DNA of 60,945 nt, from positions 1 to 60,945 of the forward strand of contig JAFDEK010000011.1 in assembly GCA_019310385.1 (NCBI GenBank), read 5' to 3'. Position 1 is the stretch's first letter; every line of letters starts with the position of its first letter. The notes under the pieces were generated by a model. It was not told the DNA's origin and made no database searches. It worked only from the letters and a program-made list of their open reading frames with translations. The DNA comes from Deltaproteobacteria bacterium. GTDB lineage: Bacteria > Myxococcota_A > UBA9160 > UBA4427. A program made the position numbers and the translations under genes. Shown piece after piece: positions 18,894 to 30,371 of this stretch.

Positions 18894-20426
18894 ATGACCG
18901 GAGCCGACAGGCGTGTCTTGGTGGTGGACGACGAGCGCTTCTTCCGGGAGGCGATCGGGGAGGTTCTCTCGGCCCAGGGCATCCGCTGGGAGAGCTGCGA
19001 AGACGGCGAGAGCGCCCTGCAGGCTTCCCAGGATCCGAGCGTCGGCGTCGTGGTGCTCGATATCCGGCTTCCCGGGATCGACGGCATCGAGGTACTGCGC
19101 CGCCTGCGCGAGACCCGGCCCGACCTGTGCGTCATCATGCTCTCCGCCTCGACGGACCAGGAGCTGGTGCTCGAGGCGCTCCGCCTCGGGGCCAGCGATT
19201 ACCTCGCCAAGCCCCTGCACGACGAAGAGCTGCTGCTCGCGGTTCGCAGAGCCGCCGAGCGCAACGCCCTGGCGACCCGATGGGAGCAGCTCCGCAGACG
19301 CCTCGACCAGCTCGTGGCATTCACGGAGCGCATTGCGGCGCGCGCTCGGAGCAGCGAGGGAGAGGAGCGGCAGGAGCTCCTCTTCCGCTGCGTCGCCGAG
19401 GCACTGGCGGAGGTGCTCGACGCTCGCAAGTCGTCAGTCATGTTGCTGGACGGCGAGCAGGCCGAGCTGCAGGTGGTGGCCGCATCGGGCCACGCTCTGG
19501 CGCCGGCCGACATGAGCCGCGTACCGCTGGGAGAGGGCGTCGCCGGCGTGGCCTTCGAGCTCGGTGAGGCCATGGCGGTGACGGGTCTAGCCGAGGACCC
19601 GCGCTTCGCTGCTAGCCACGACCCCGGCCGCTACGAGACCGAATCCTGCGTGTTGGCGCCCCTGGAGGTCGAGGGTGAGAGGATCGGGCTGCTGTGCGCG
19701 GCGGATCGCCGGGACGGTGGCGACTTCGGCGGGACGGAGGTCTCGCTCGTGCAGCTGATCTGCCGGCAGCTCGCGGAGCTGTTGGCAGCGGGCCGCATCG
19801 CCGGGGCGAAGGAAGGCGAAGAGGGGATCCCGGTCGACGCGGCTTTCGAGGCGGAGTCCGAGAGCGCGGACGTCGCGGAGGAGGCCGACCGGAACGCCGA
19901 GATCGCGCGCGAAATCTGCGAAGCCCTCGCAACCGAGATCGAGCCCGCCGACCTCTTCCTGGCCGCCCTGCGTCCCATCGAGCGGGCCCTGCGCGCGGCT
20001 CCCGTCTCCCTCTATCTGGCGGAGGGAGGCAGCGGAGATCTGGTGCAGGAGGTCGGGCTCGACGGGGGTCTGCGGGAGGATCGACCCCGGCTGCCCCGGG
20101 TGGCGGGGCTCACCGGGGCGGTGTTCGAAACCGGCTGTCTCGTGGCGTCGCCGGATCCGCCTTCGGATCCGCGCTTCGATGCCGAGGTCGACACACCCCG
20201 CGACGGCAAGCCCGGCCCGCTCCTGTGCGTCCCGCTGCGGCTGCGCGGCAAGAGCGTCGGCGTGTGCCGCGTGTTTCCACCCCAGGGCGCCGCGGTCTCG
20301 GCCCGCGGCGGCGAGCTGATCTCCGCGGCCCTGTCGGCGGCGGTTCGCAACGTGCTTCTGTACCGTAGCCTCATCGAGAGCATCGACGAGGTGGCAACGG
20401 TGCGGCGCGAGTCGCGTCACTCCTGA
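18894..20426 (+). CDS. response regulator with two GAF-like domains
   Basis: This 510-residue cytoplasmic protein has an N-terminal receiver (about 6-125; DD at 12-13, phospho-acceptor D56 in [11 protein letters not shown] in [10 protein letters not shown]). A coiled linker follows, then a first GAF domain (about 155-300) and a second, more diverged GAF domain (about 330-490). There is no output enzyme domain or DNA-binding helix, so signal output is presumably by protein contact. A TAGGAGA ribosome site supports the ATG. It stands alone between hslU and argB; its cognate kinase is not evident. Confidence 0.82.
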   Translation: MTGADRRVLVVDDERFFREAIGEVLSAQGIRWESCEDGESALQASQDPSVGVVVLDIRLPGIDGIEVLRRLRETRPDLCVIMLSASTDQELVLEALRLGASDYLAKPLHDEELLLAVRRAAERNALATRWEQLRRRLDQLVAFTERIAARARSSEGEERQELLFRCVAEALAEVLDARKSSVMLLDGEQAELQVVAASGHALAPADMSRVPLGEGVAGVAFELGEAMAVTGLAEDPRFAASHDPGRYETESCVLAPLEVEGERIGLLCAADRRDGGDFGGTEVSLVQLICRQLAELLAAGRIAGAKEGEEGIPVDAAFEAESESADVAEEADRNAEIAREICEALATEIEPADLFLAALRPIERALRAAPVSLYLAEGGSGDLVQEVGLDGGLREDRPRLPRVAGLTGAVFETGCLVASPDPPSDPRFDAEVDTPRDGKPGPLLCVPLRLRGKSVGVCRVFPPQGAAVSARGGELISAALSAAVRNVLLYRSLIESIDEVATVRRESRHS

Positions 20427-20494
20427 GCCGACCGGCGGCAGAGTCGCCCCGGCGCCCTACACCGCCCAACACCGCACTACAGAGAGCGGAGCCC

Positions 20495-21349
20495 ATGGAA
20501 GATCTGGTCGACAAAGCCAAGATCCTGATCGAAGCCCTGCCCTACATGCGGCGCTTCGTCGGCAAGACCATCGTAATCAAGTACGGTGGCCACGCCATGA
20601 CGGACGAGGGCTTGCGCAAGTCCTTCGCGGTGGACGTGGTGCTGCTGAAGCACATCGGGGTGCGGCCGGTCATCGTTCACGGCGGCGGGCCCCAGATCCA
20701 GACCACCCTCGAGCGCATGGGGCTGGAATCGACCTTCGTGGACGGGCTGCGGGTCACCGACGACGACACCATGGAAGTGGTCGAGATGGTGCTGGGCGGG
20801 AAGATCAACCGCGAGATCGTCGAGCTGATCCACCAGGGGGGCGGCGTGGCGGTGGGCCTCACGGGCAGCGACGGTGGGCTGCTCCGGGTTCGGCGAAAGC
20901 AGGTCGAGGGCCAGGACCTCGGTCGAGTGGGCGAAGTCGTATCCGTCGTGCCCCTCGTGCTCAACGCCGTGGCCGACGCAGGCTTCGTTCCCGTCGTGGC
21001 GCCCATCGGCGCCGATGACTTCGGCCTCACCTACAACGTCAACGCCGACGAGGCGGCCGGTGCCGTGGCCCGGGCCCTGCGCGCCGAGAAGCTCATCCTG
21101 CTGACCGATGTGGAGGGCGTGAAGGACCGCCACGGGAAGCTCCACAGCCAGCTGAGCGTCTCGGACGTGGGCAAGCTCATCGAAGAGGGGACCATCCGCG
21201 AAGGGATGATCCCCAAGGTGCAGTGCTGTACCGAGGCCCTCAGCTCGGGGGTGGCCCGAACCCACATCGTCGACGGCCGCGTGCTCCACGCGGTGCTACT
21301 CGAGATCTTCACCGACAATGCCGGTGTGGGTACCCTGCTGGTGCCCTGA
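20495..21349 (+). CDS. argB: acetylglutamate kinase
   Basis: This 284-residue amino-acid kinase catalyses the second step of arginine synthesis, N-acetylglutamate phosphorylation. Motifs include [18 protein letters not shown], the substrate region [29 protein letters not shown] and GMIPKVQCC. The N-terminal helix ([15 protein letters not shown]) is the extension found in arginine-feedback-sensitive hexameric forms. It lies just ahead of argF; the argG gene is 6 kb downstream past another operon. Confidence 0.95.
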   Translation: MEDLVDKAKILIEALPYMRRFVGKTIVIKYGGHAMTDEGLRKSFAVDVVLLKHIGVRPVIVHGGGPQIQTTLERMGLESTFVDGLRVTDDDTMEVVEMVLGGKINREIVELIHQGGGVAVGLTGSDGGLLRVRRKQVEGQDLGRVGEVVSVVPLVLNAVADAGFVPVVAPIGADDFGLTYNVNADEAAGAVARALRAEKLILLTDVEGVKDRHGKLHSQLSVSDVGKLIEEGTIREGMIPKVQCCTEALSSGVARTHIVDGRVLHAVLLEIFTDNAGVGTLLVP

Positions 21350-21354
21350 GATCA

Positions 21355-21378
21355 GCGCGCTCCGGCGGCGGAGCGCGC
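21355..21378 (+). terminator. GC-rich hairpin between argB and argF
   Basis: Perfect 9-bp stem GCGCGCTCC / GGAGCGCGC with a 6-nt loop directly after the argB stop. There is no T-run, so it may reduce read-through or stabilise the message rather than terminate fully. Confidence 0.45.
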
Positions 21379-21404
21379 CTGTCCGCACTGGGGCTGGTCC
21401 TGGC

Positions 21405-21469
21405 CGGGAGTTTCGGGAAGTTCGGGAGTTTCAGGAAATTCGGGTAGATTGGGAAGATCGGGAAGAGAG
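21405..21469. repeat. degenerate 9-10 bp purine-rich repeats before argF
   Basis: Seven or so units of the form TTCGGGAAG / TTCGGGAGT / TTCAGGAAA run up to the argF start, ending GGGAAGAGAGCC before the ATG. The last units serve as the ribosome-binding region. Confidence 0.65.
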
Positions 21470-21471
21470 CC

Positions 21472-22398
21472 ATGACGGCGAAAAGAGCGAGAAGTTTCAT
21501 CACCCTGGCAGCCTGGAGCGCCGACGAGCTGCTGGAGCTGCTCTCCCGCGCCCAGGAGCTCAAGCGCCTGCACCACAAGGGGGAGGGGCCCCAGACCCTG
21601 CGCGGCCGAACCCTGGCGATGTACTTCGAGAAGCCGTCGCTGCGCACTCACGTCACCTTCGAGGCCGGCATGACCCAGCTCGGTGGCCATGCCATCCTGC
21701 TGCGCCCCGAGCAGGTAGGGATCGGAACCCGGGAGAGCCCCCGCGACGTCGCCCGGGGCCTCTCGCGCTGGGTCCACGGCATCATGGCCCGCACCTTCAG
21801 CCACGCCCTGGTGGAACAGCTCGCTGAGGAGGCCAGCATTCCGGTCATCAACGGACTGACCGATCTGCTCCATCCCTGTCAAGCCATGGCAGATCTCCAG
21901 ACCATCTCGGAGAAGATGGATCCCAAGGAGGCCACGCTGGCCTATGTCGGCGATGGGAACAACGTCGCGAACTCCCTCGTGCTGCTCGCGGCCTTGATCG
22001 GCTTCCGCATCCGGCTCGGCACGCCGGCCTCCCATCCGGTCTCGGCGCGCATCCTGCGTCTGGCGGAGGGGCTGGCCAGGACGAGTGGCGCGGAGATCGC
22101 GTGGAGCGAGGATCCGGTGGAGGCAATCCGCGGCGTCGATTTCGTCTACACCGACACCTGGACCAGCATGGGACAGGAGGAGGAGGCGGCCACGCGGCGA
22201 AAGGTGTTCGCCCCCTACCAGGTGAACTCGGCCCTGCTCGAGCACTGCCCCGACGCCTGGGTGCTGCACTGCATGCCGGCCCACCGGGGTGAGGAGATCA
22301 CGGACGAGATCCTCGACGGTCCCCGCAGCCTCGTCTTCGACCAGGCCGAGAACCGCCTCCACACCCAGAAGGCCATCCTCGAACGCTTGATGCGCTAG
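21472..22398 (+). CDS. argF: ornithine carbamoyltransferase
   Basis: This 308-residue enzyme makes citrulline from ornithine and carbamoyl phosphate. The carbamoyl phosphate site appears as KPSLRTHVTFE, with HPCQAMADL and the ornithine-side LHCMPAHRGEEI. The second SxRTxT arginine position is histidine (SLRTHVT), a variant of the usual SxRTRxSF motif, while all other motifs are standard. Length is normal. The ribosome site lies in the repeat region (GGAAGAGAGCC). Confidence 0.93.
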   Translation: MTAKRARSFITLAAWSADELLELLSRAQELKRLHHKGEGPQTLRGRTLAMYFEKPSLRTHVTFEAGMTQLGGHAILLRPEQVGIGTRESPRDVARGLSRWVHGIMARTFSHALVEQLAEEASIPVINGLTDLLHPCQAMADLQTISEKMDPKEATLAYVGDGNNVANSLVLLAALIGFRIRLGTPASHPVSARILRLAEGLARTSGAEIAWSEDPVEAIRGVDFVYTDTWTSMGQEEEAATRRKVFAPYQVNSALLEHCPDAWVLHCMPAHRGEEITDEILDGPRSLVFDQAENRLHTQKAILERLMR

Positions 22399-22404
22399 AG
22401 CGCC

Positions 22405-22421
22405 GCGCGGCTGCGCCGCGC
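22405..22421 (+). terminator. short GC hairpin immediately after argF
   Basis: Perfect 7-bp stem GCGCGGC / GCCGCGC around a TGC loop, followed by a C-rich tract with few T residues. Confidence 0.4.
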
Positions 22422-22557
22422 CCCCTTCCTCTCCCCCATTCCGCTCCACTGTGCCTATCTACTTTTACAACGTGGCTGTAAGGCCCGTGCGCGGGTGGGA
22501 ATGGGAGCTGCGTGCCCGGCCCCGCGGCAAGCGGAGAGGGCGGGTCTACCGGCGCCG

Positions 22558-22580
22558 AGAGGGGCGGTGGGCCTCTTTTT
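22558..22580 (+). terminator. T-run terminator in the argF-J-protein gap
   Basis: AGAGG / CCTCT stem with a 9-nt loop followed by TTTTT. The stem is short but the T-run is the longest in this gap, about 85 nt before the J-protein gene. Confidence 0.45.
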
Positions 22581-22665
22581 GCCGTTTCGGAACGAGCCGA
22601 TGGCTCAGCTTTTTCCCATGAGACACCGATGATAGCCGTGGTGGCCCGGACTGATTCGGCGCCCC

Positions 22666-23972
22666 GTGGAGACGTGGATGCTGGAAGGAGATGTCTCGGA
22701 CGAGGATCTCGGTCGGGTTCCGCGACTTGCACCCGACTGTGATCCGACCGCCCTGCAACTCTCTCCTGCGGAGGGCTTCTTGCTTTCGCGTATCGATGGA
22801 AATACGACCTGGCGCATGCTCCGAGAGATCGGAGGCATGCCGCCCGACGAAGTCGACTGCCTGGTCGAGGACTGGATGGCCCAGAGCGTCATCCGGATCG
22901 ACGGGCGGGTTCCGAGCGTCGCGCGGCGCAAGGAGGCGGTGCAGTCCGCCCCGAGCTCCCGGGCCGCAGCGAAGGGCGAGATCGACGAGTCCCTGCTCGA
23001 TCCGGACCTCGACATGGACGTCGAGATCCAGCGCAAGATCCTCGTTTTCGAGGCCGGGCTCGAGAACAACTACTTCCAGATTCTCGGCGTCGAGCGGACC
23101 GCCGATGAGCGCGATATCAAGCGCGCCTACTTCGCGCTTTCCAAGGAGTTCCATCCCGATCGCTACTTCCGCCGGGAAATCGGAGGCTACGGTCCTCGCT
23201 TGAACGCTGTCTTCAAGAAGGTCCTCGAGGCTTACGAGCTGCTCACCGACCCGGCGAGCCGAGCCGAGATCCGCAAGTCCCTCGAAGAGGCTCGCGCGAG
23301 CGACTCGCAGTCGGGGGGCGAGGCGTCGTCGGCGAGTTCGGGTGGCCGCGCTGCGCCCCGGACGCCCATCGAGCGCCTGCGCCAGCGGATGCCATTCAAG
23401 CTGCCAGAGAAGCTCCGTCGCGAGAGAAGCGAAAAGGGGGATCAGCTCTTCGAGACCGCGAGCGTCGCGGAGGAGAGGGGGGATCTCGCGGACGCGGCCG
23501 CAAACCTTCGCCTCGCCATCGCCTTCGATTCTCGCAACACCGAATACAAGCAGGCCTTCGGGCGAGTCCAGGCCCGGCTCGCGGTGCAGCGGATCGAGGA
23601 GACCCTCAAGCAGCAGGAGGCCGGGCTCGACGCTGGGGCGCGCAAGGAACTCTCGTGCCTGTGCGACGAGGCGCTGCTCTATCGCGGCGAGGATGCCGAG
23701 ACCCTGCACCTCGTCGCCAGGGGATGGCTGGCCATCGGCGACGAAGACAAGGCCATGAAGTACGCCGGACAGGCCGCTGACGGGAGCCCGGAATCGGTGG
23801 ATTTCCTGACCACGGTGGCCGAGATCCATCTGTCCAGGAGCGAGAAGGGTCACGCCATCAAGGTCCTGGAACGCGCGCTCGAACTGGACCCGGGTGACCT
23901 GAAGGCACGAAAGCTCTACGAGCTGTTGAAGAAGAAGTCACGGGGCGGGAGCTCTGCGAACGGGGGGGGGCG

Positions 23973-23976
<4 letters not shown>
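22666..23976 (+). CDS. J-domain/TPR co-chaperone with N-terminal SPxxGFxLS module
   Basis: 436 residues in three parts. Residues 30-78 form a small module ([17 protein letters not shown] ... SVIRI) also found in the TPR protein two genes downstream. Residues 135-197 are a J domain with an intact HPD at 163-165 ([10 protein letters not shown]), so it should stimulate an Hsp70. Residues 255-425 are TPR-like helices. It lacks the zinc-finger and C-terminal substrate domains of DnaJ. Its stop overlaps the start of the Hsp70 gene (ATGA), making it the dedicated partner of that protein. Myxobacterial J-proteins with similar N-terminal modules are known only as uncharacterised families. Confidence 0.8.
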
Positions 23977-25544
<1,568 letters not shown>

Positions 25545-25555
25545 ATGCGGATTCG

Positions 25556-26140
25556 ATGACCCAGGCCAAGACGGATCAGATCGTCCTCCTGCTGCAGGAA
25601 GGACTCGACTTCTACGGCGAGGATCGCATCTCCGAGGCGATTCTCGTTTGGAGGGAGGTGTTGTCCCTGGATCCCGGCAACGTCGAGGCGAAGGACTTCA
25701 TCCAGACGTCGGACCGCCGCAAGGTCCCGAGGCCGGAGCAGCCCGAGCGCACGGTGCGTGCCGTGGACGCGGTCCTGCGCGAGGCGCGCGAGCTGGGTGC
25801 CCGGCAGGAGTACGAGTCGGCCCTCGATCTGCTGACCCGCGCCGCGGAGGCCGATCTATCCAATCTCGAGATCGAGGCCGGCATCGAGCTCATGCGCAGC
25901 CGTCTGCTCAAGGAGTATCGCAGCCGCGTGGGAGACCTCGACTCGGTGCCCGAGCTCGGCCGGGACCCGATGGAGATCACCGAGTTCAACCTTTCTCCGG
26001 ACGCCGGCTTCATCCTGTCGATGGTCGACGGCGATACCAGCCTGAACGATCTGATCTCCTTGTCGGGCATGGACGTCTTCGACCTCCTGCGCACGATGAA
26101 GGACTTGATCGAGAGGGAAATCATCAGGATGCGCAAATGA
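25556..26140 (+). CDS. TPR protein with C-terminal SPxxGFxLS module
   Basis: A 194-residue cytoplasmic protein without a signal peptide. Two TPR-like helical hairpins are visible (about 10-45, ISEAILVWREVLSLDPGN; and 72-105, YESALDLLTRAAEADLSN). Residues 145-191 (LSPDAGFILSMVDGDTSLNDL ... EIIRM; read as two parts) match the N-terminal module of the J-protein: SP-x-x-GF-x-LS-x-x-DG, then a Leu-rich helix and a final [VI]IR[IM]. The module probably folds as a small winged-helix-like or helical adaptor. The start is 11 nt after the Hsp70 stop and the stop overlaps the next gene (ATGA). A role as an adaptor linking substrates to the Hsp70/J pair is inferred from position only. Confidence 0.75.
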   Translation: MTQAKTDQIVLLLQEGLDFYGEDRISEAILVWREVLSLDPGNVEAKDFIQTSDRRKVPRPEQPERTVRAVDAVLREARELGARQEYESALDLLTRAAEADLSNLEIEAGIELMRSRLLKEYRSRVGDLDSVPELGRDPMEITEFNLSPDAGFILSMVDGDTSLNDLISLSGMDVFDLLRTMKDLIEREIIRMRK

Positions 26141-27090
26141 ACGGTTCCGACAACCAGTCCCTTCTCAGCTTCATCGACTCTCCCATCGTGGTGGGGGATC
26201 CCGACGGCCGGGCGATCTACGCCAATCCCGCCTTCGAGGCGCGCTTCTGCCAGTCCCGCGGCTCGCCCCGCGGTGAGCACCTGGCCGCGCTCTTCGCCGG
26301 GGGTGGCCGCGAGGCCATGCTGGCGGCGGTCGCCAGCGTCTGCACGCAGGGCGAGACCGTGCGCTTTCGCCTGCGGGAGGATGGTGTCGGCTACCTCGCG
26401 GTGGCCTCTCCGATCGACGCCGAAGGGGACCGGGTGGGCGTGGTGATCCTGCTCACCGACGAGCCCACCATGGACGGGCGCTTCCTCGACTTCTACCGCG
26501 AGATCCAGGAGCCCCTCGAAGAGGTCGTGGGCTGCCTCGACGATCTGATCGACGAGACCGGCGGGCGTCGCGACGAGCGCTTTCGGAGCATTGTCGAACG
26601 GAGCCTCGGTGCCATGAATCGGGTGCGCAAGTGGAGCGAGGAGCTTCACGGACTGATCCGTGGCGAGAACTCCGTTGCCGCGAGGGCCGAGAGCCTGGCT
26701 CCGGTGACGGTTCTGCGCCAGGTCGCGACGCGCATGGCGGCCGAGCTCAGCCGGAGCGGGGTGGATCTGGAGCTGATGCTCCCCGCCCAGCTTCCCGTTG
26801 TGCGCGGCGACGAGACCCTGCTCGAGACCGCTCTCGTTCGCCTCATCCGTCATCGGATCGCCGAATCGAGCGCGACCACGGTCCTGACGCTCTCCGCACG
26901 CAAGGCGGGTGACGGGAGCGAGGAGTCGGTGCTGATCTCCCTCGTCGATTCGGGCCACAGAGCAGCCGACTCGGGGGATGCCGAGCCCCGGATGGTGCGC
27001 GAGACGGTGTCGATCCTCGGGGGGGACATCCAGACCCTCGAGGATGACGAAGCCGGGCGCGTCACCTTGATTCGGCTCGCCTGCGTCTGA
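26137..27090 (+). CDS. PAS-domain protein with histidine-kinase-like but degenerate C-terminus
   Basis: 317 residues. A PAS domain covers about 5-105 (SPIVVGDPDGRAIYANPAF). The following helical region (about 112-175, YREIQEPLEEVVGCLDDL) is positioned like a DHp dimerisation domain, yet the phospho-accepting histidine and its flanking E/D are absent. Residues about 185-315 resemble a HATPase_c fold, with no clear N, G1 or G2 boxes; the ending QTLEDDEAGRVTLIRLACV fits the last strands of the fold. It is best described as a pseudo-kinase sensor. The ATG at 26137 overlaps the preceding stop; an upstream open frame to 25648 is only a shadow of the TPR gene. Confidence 0.7.
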   Translation: MNGSDNQSLLSFIDSPIVVGDPDGRAIYANPAFEARFCQSRGSPRGEHLAALFAGGGREAMLAAVASVCTQGETVRFRLREDGVGYLAVASPIDAEGDRVGVVILLTDEPTMDGRFLDFYREIQEPLEEVVGCLDDLIDETGGRRDERFRSIVERSLGAMNRVRKWSEELHGLIRGENSVAARAESLAPVTVLRQVATRMAAELSRSGVDLELMLPAQLPVVRGDETLLETALVRLIRHRIAESSATTVLTLSARKAGDGSEESVLISLVDSGHRAADSGDAEPRMVRETVSILGGDIQTLEDDEAGRVTLIRLACV

Positions 27091-27204
27091 GCGGGGGAGT
27101 CCGGCCGCGCGACCCGGGACCAGGCGCCTCGCCCCTGCCTGGGGGCTTTCCCGTCGCGCCTCCGTGGGTGTAGACTCCCGCCTCCCCATCTACAGGAGGT
27201 CCCC

Positions 27205-28407
<1,203 letters not shown>

Positions 28408-28412
28408 CGGGG

Positions 28413-28479
28413 GGGGACGTTCCTTCCGAGCTTCCGTTCTGATGCGCCGTCACATCGGAACTTCGGAAGGAACGTCCCC
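28413..28479. repeat. long imperfect palindrome between convergent argG and ABC1 kinase genes
   Basis: Two 24-nt arms (28413-28436 and 28456-28479) match at 22 of 24 positions and are separated by 19 nt. The outer part GGGGACGTTCCTTCCGA is perfectly mirrored. It could serve as a bidirectional terminator, but the arm length, wide loop and GGGGACGTTCC ends are more like a REP or mobile palindromic unit. Confidence 0.75.
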
Positions 28480-28480
28480 G

Positions 28481-29965
28481 CTAGTCGCGGGTGGCTAGGA
28501 AGCGGAGGAGGTGGGGGAGGCTGAGCTCGAGGACGTCGACCTCGGGAGCCAGCTCCGCGCCCAGGGCGAAGAGGTAGGAGAGGGTCTTGGCGTAGAGGAG
28601 CAGCTCATGGGGGAGCTGAACGCCGGGCGTTGCCTGTAGTAGCCGCTTGGCCTCGTCCTTGAGCTGCAGGACCTGGGAACCGGAGACCGCGGGCTGGCTC
28701 TGGCCCGGGCCGCTGCTCGCCATGCGCGCGAACATCGCTTCGATGGCCACTCGAACCTCCGCCTCCGCACCCGGTGCGATCATTCCCATGGCGTCCATGC
28801 GCGCGACGAAGGCCGCGGGATCGCGCTGCAGCAGCGCGTAGATTCCCCTGCGCATCTCGCGGCGCAGGTCGGGGGTGAGGCGCTGGGAGAGGCCGAAGTC
28901 GACGAAGAGCACTCGGGGACGCTCGCGGGCCTCCGGCTCGTCGAGAACGAAGAGGTTGCCCGGGTGGGGGTCGGCGTGGAAGAGGCCGTCGACGAAGATC
29001 TGCTTCGCATAGGCGCGCACGAGGACGCCAAGGACCTCCGCGGGGTCGATCCCCCTCGCTCGCAGCCCGACTCGATCGCCGACGGAGATCGCGTCCCGGT
29101 ATTCGACGGTGAGGAGTGCACTGCACGAGTGGCTCGGGATGGGGAGGGGGACGGAGATCCGAGGATCTCCCGCGAGATTCGCCGCGACTTCACGGGCGAC
29201 CCGCGCCTCATTGTCGAAGTCGAGCTCCGCCTCCAGGCTCTGGGCTAGCTCCTCGACGAGTCGCTCGGGTGAGATGGGCGGCCCCGGCCCCCAGCGCACC
29301 CAGAGCCCGATCAGGCGTTCCAGCATGCGCAGGTCCGACGCCAGGGATCGGGCCGCCCAGGGGTAGCGGACCTTCACCGCGACCGGACGCCCGTCGTGGA
29401 GCTCGGCGCGGTGCACCTGGGCGACCGAGGCGGCGCCGATGGGCTCGCTTTCGAAGCTCGAGAAGGCCTCCTCCAGGGGCCTCCCCAGGGCGCTCTCCAC
29501 AGCCGGGCGGATTTCACTGAAGGGGAGGGGAGGCACCCGATCGCGAAGCGAGGCCAACTCCCCACGCACCGCGGGCGGGAGCACGTCGATGCGCAGAGAG
29601 GCGAGCTGTCCCGCCTTTGCGAAGGCTCCCTTGAGGCGGCCGAAGACCCGGGCGAGTCGGGTGGCGGAGCGCAGGAGTCGCGCCTCGCGCCGTCGCTCCC
29701 GGGACGCAGCGCTCGAGAAGCGGTCGACGAGGGCTCCGATGCCGTGATCGACCGCGATGGTGGCCACGCAGACACCCAGACGCAGGCCCGCCTCGACCCC
29801 GCTGCTGCGAAGTTTGAAACGAATCCCCGCGCTGCGTGGTCCAAGGGAGAGCGGTGCGCGAATTGTGGGCGGCTGTGACGCTTCTAGCGCGCCGCGCCCC
29901 ATGGGGGCGTCGGCAGGCGGCGGTGCGAGCTGCGAGGGTGTCGTCGGCTGATTCATGGTTCGCAT
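28481..29965 (-). CDS. ABC1/UbiB (AarF)-family atypical kinase
   Basis: This 494-residue protein has the ABC1 hallmarks: the KxGQ motif (FAKAGQLASLR), the Ala-rich nucleotide loop (IGAASVAQVHRAEL), VAVKV, the catalytic loop DGLFHADPHPGN and metal-binding VDFGLS. Family members such as UbiB support isoprenoid quinone synthesis through ATPase activity; the substrate here is not known and no ubi genes are nearby. The first 50 residues are Pro/Ala-rich and not conserved; translation may start at the second Met (29956). It is convergent with argG and divergent from the DUF1329 gene. Confidence 0.88.
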   Translation of the reverse strand: MRTMNQPTTPSQLAPPPADAPMGRGALEASQPPTIRAPLSLGPRSAGIRFKLRSSGVEAGLRLGVCVATIAVDHGIGALVDRFSSAASRERRREARLLRSATRLARVFGRLKGAFAKAGQLASLRIDVLPPAVRGELASLRDRVPPLPFSEIRPAVESALGRPLEEAFSSFESEPIGAASVAQVHRAELHDGRPVAVKVRYPWAARSLASDLRMLERLIGLWVRWGPGPPISPERLVEELAQSLEAELDFDNEARVAREVAANLAGDPRISVPLPIPSHSCSALLTVEYRDAISVGDRVGLRARGIDPAEVLGVLVRAYAKQIFVDGLFHADPHPGNLFVLDEPEARERPRVLFVDFGLSQRLTPDLRREMRRGIYALLQRDPAAFVARMDAMGMIAPGAEAEVRVAIEAMFARMASSGPGQSQPAVSGSQVLQLKDEAKRLLQATPGVQLPHELLLYAKTLSYLFALGAELAPEVDVLELSLPHLLRFLATRD

Positions 29966-30072
29966 CGGTGCGCCGGTCCTCTGGGAGTGGTCGTGGCCAC
30001 GAGGAGTCGACGCGGATCGTCACTTCGTGATGTCGGACCCCGGGGCCCGGGCGGGTACCGCCGGCAAAGGCG

Positions 30073-30132
30073 TAGTTGACAGCGGTATTGTTGACAGCGG
30101 TATTGTTGACAGCGGTGTCGTTGACAACGAGC
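30073..30132 (+). repeat. four tandem 15-bp units each carrying TTGACA
   Basis: Units follow TWGTTGACAGCGGTA, repeated with few changes, and the last diverges to GTTGACAACGAGC. TTGACA hexamers start at 30076, 30091, 30106 and 30121, exactly 15 bp apart, so they lie on alternating rotational faces of the helix. Confidence 0.9.
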
Positions 30133-30150
30133 GCGAGCGTAGTCTAGAAA
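30121..30150 (+). promoter_or_regulatory. probable promoter for the DUF1329/YCF48-like pair
   Basis: The last TTGACA of the array (30121-30126) stands 18 nt before TAGAAA (30145-30150). Only this copy has a plausible -10 hexamer, so the other three may be spare -35 elements or operator half-sites. The transcript would have a leader of about 210 nt. Confidence 0.5.
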
Positions 30151-30371
30151 ATGGCCGAATCGTCTGGGGGAAAGCCAGGAAGCAGCCGGGCCCGGGGCGC
30201 GAGTGGTACCCTCAAAGTGCTTTTGTAGAAGTACTCTGGTAGTACCTTGCCGCCGACCAGTCAGCCCGCCTCTCCCTTCGCCAGTCTGGATGAAGTGTAA
30301 CTCCGGCACCGCGTCGTGCGGTACTGGCTGTACGGATGCCCGTCTGCACGGGTAGCAGGAAGGAGAAGGTA

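Larger units (their letters stand above)
29966..30371. other. 406-nt intergenic region with tandem TTGACA array
   Basis: Divergent control region between the ABC1 kinase and DUF1329 genes. It holds the 15-bp repeat array at 30073-30132 and a weakly structured leader (7-bp hairpin near 30219-30238). Small frames crossing the repeats on both strands are repeat artefacts. Confidence 0.6.

Noticed and set aside
30073-30132. CRISPR-like repeat array
   Set aside because: Units are contiguous 15-bp tandem copies without spacers and no cas gene is present.
29955-30242. Plus-strand frame with VDSGIVDSGIVDSG repeats
   Set aside because: The repeats come from the 15-bp TTGACA array; no ribosome site and the frame ends in promoter DNA.
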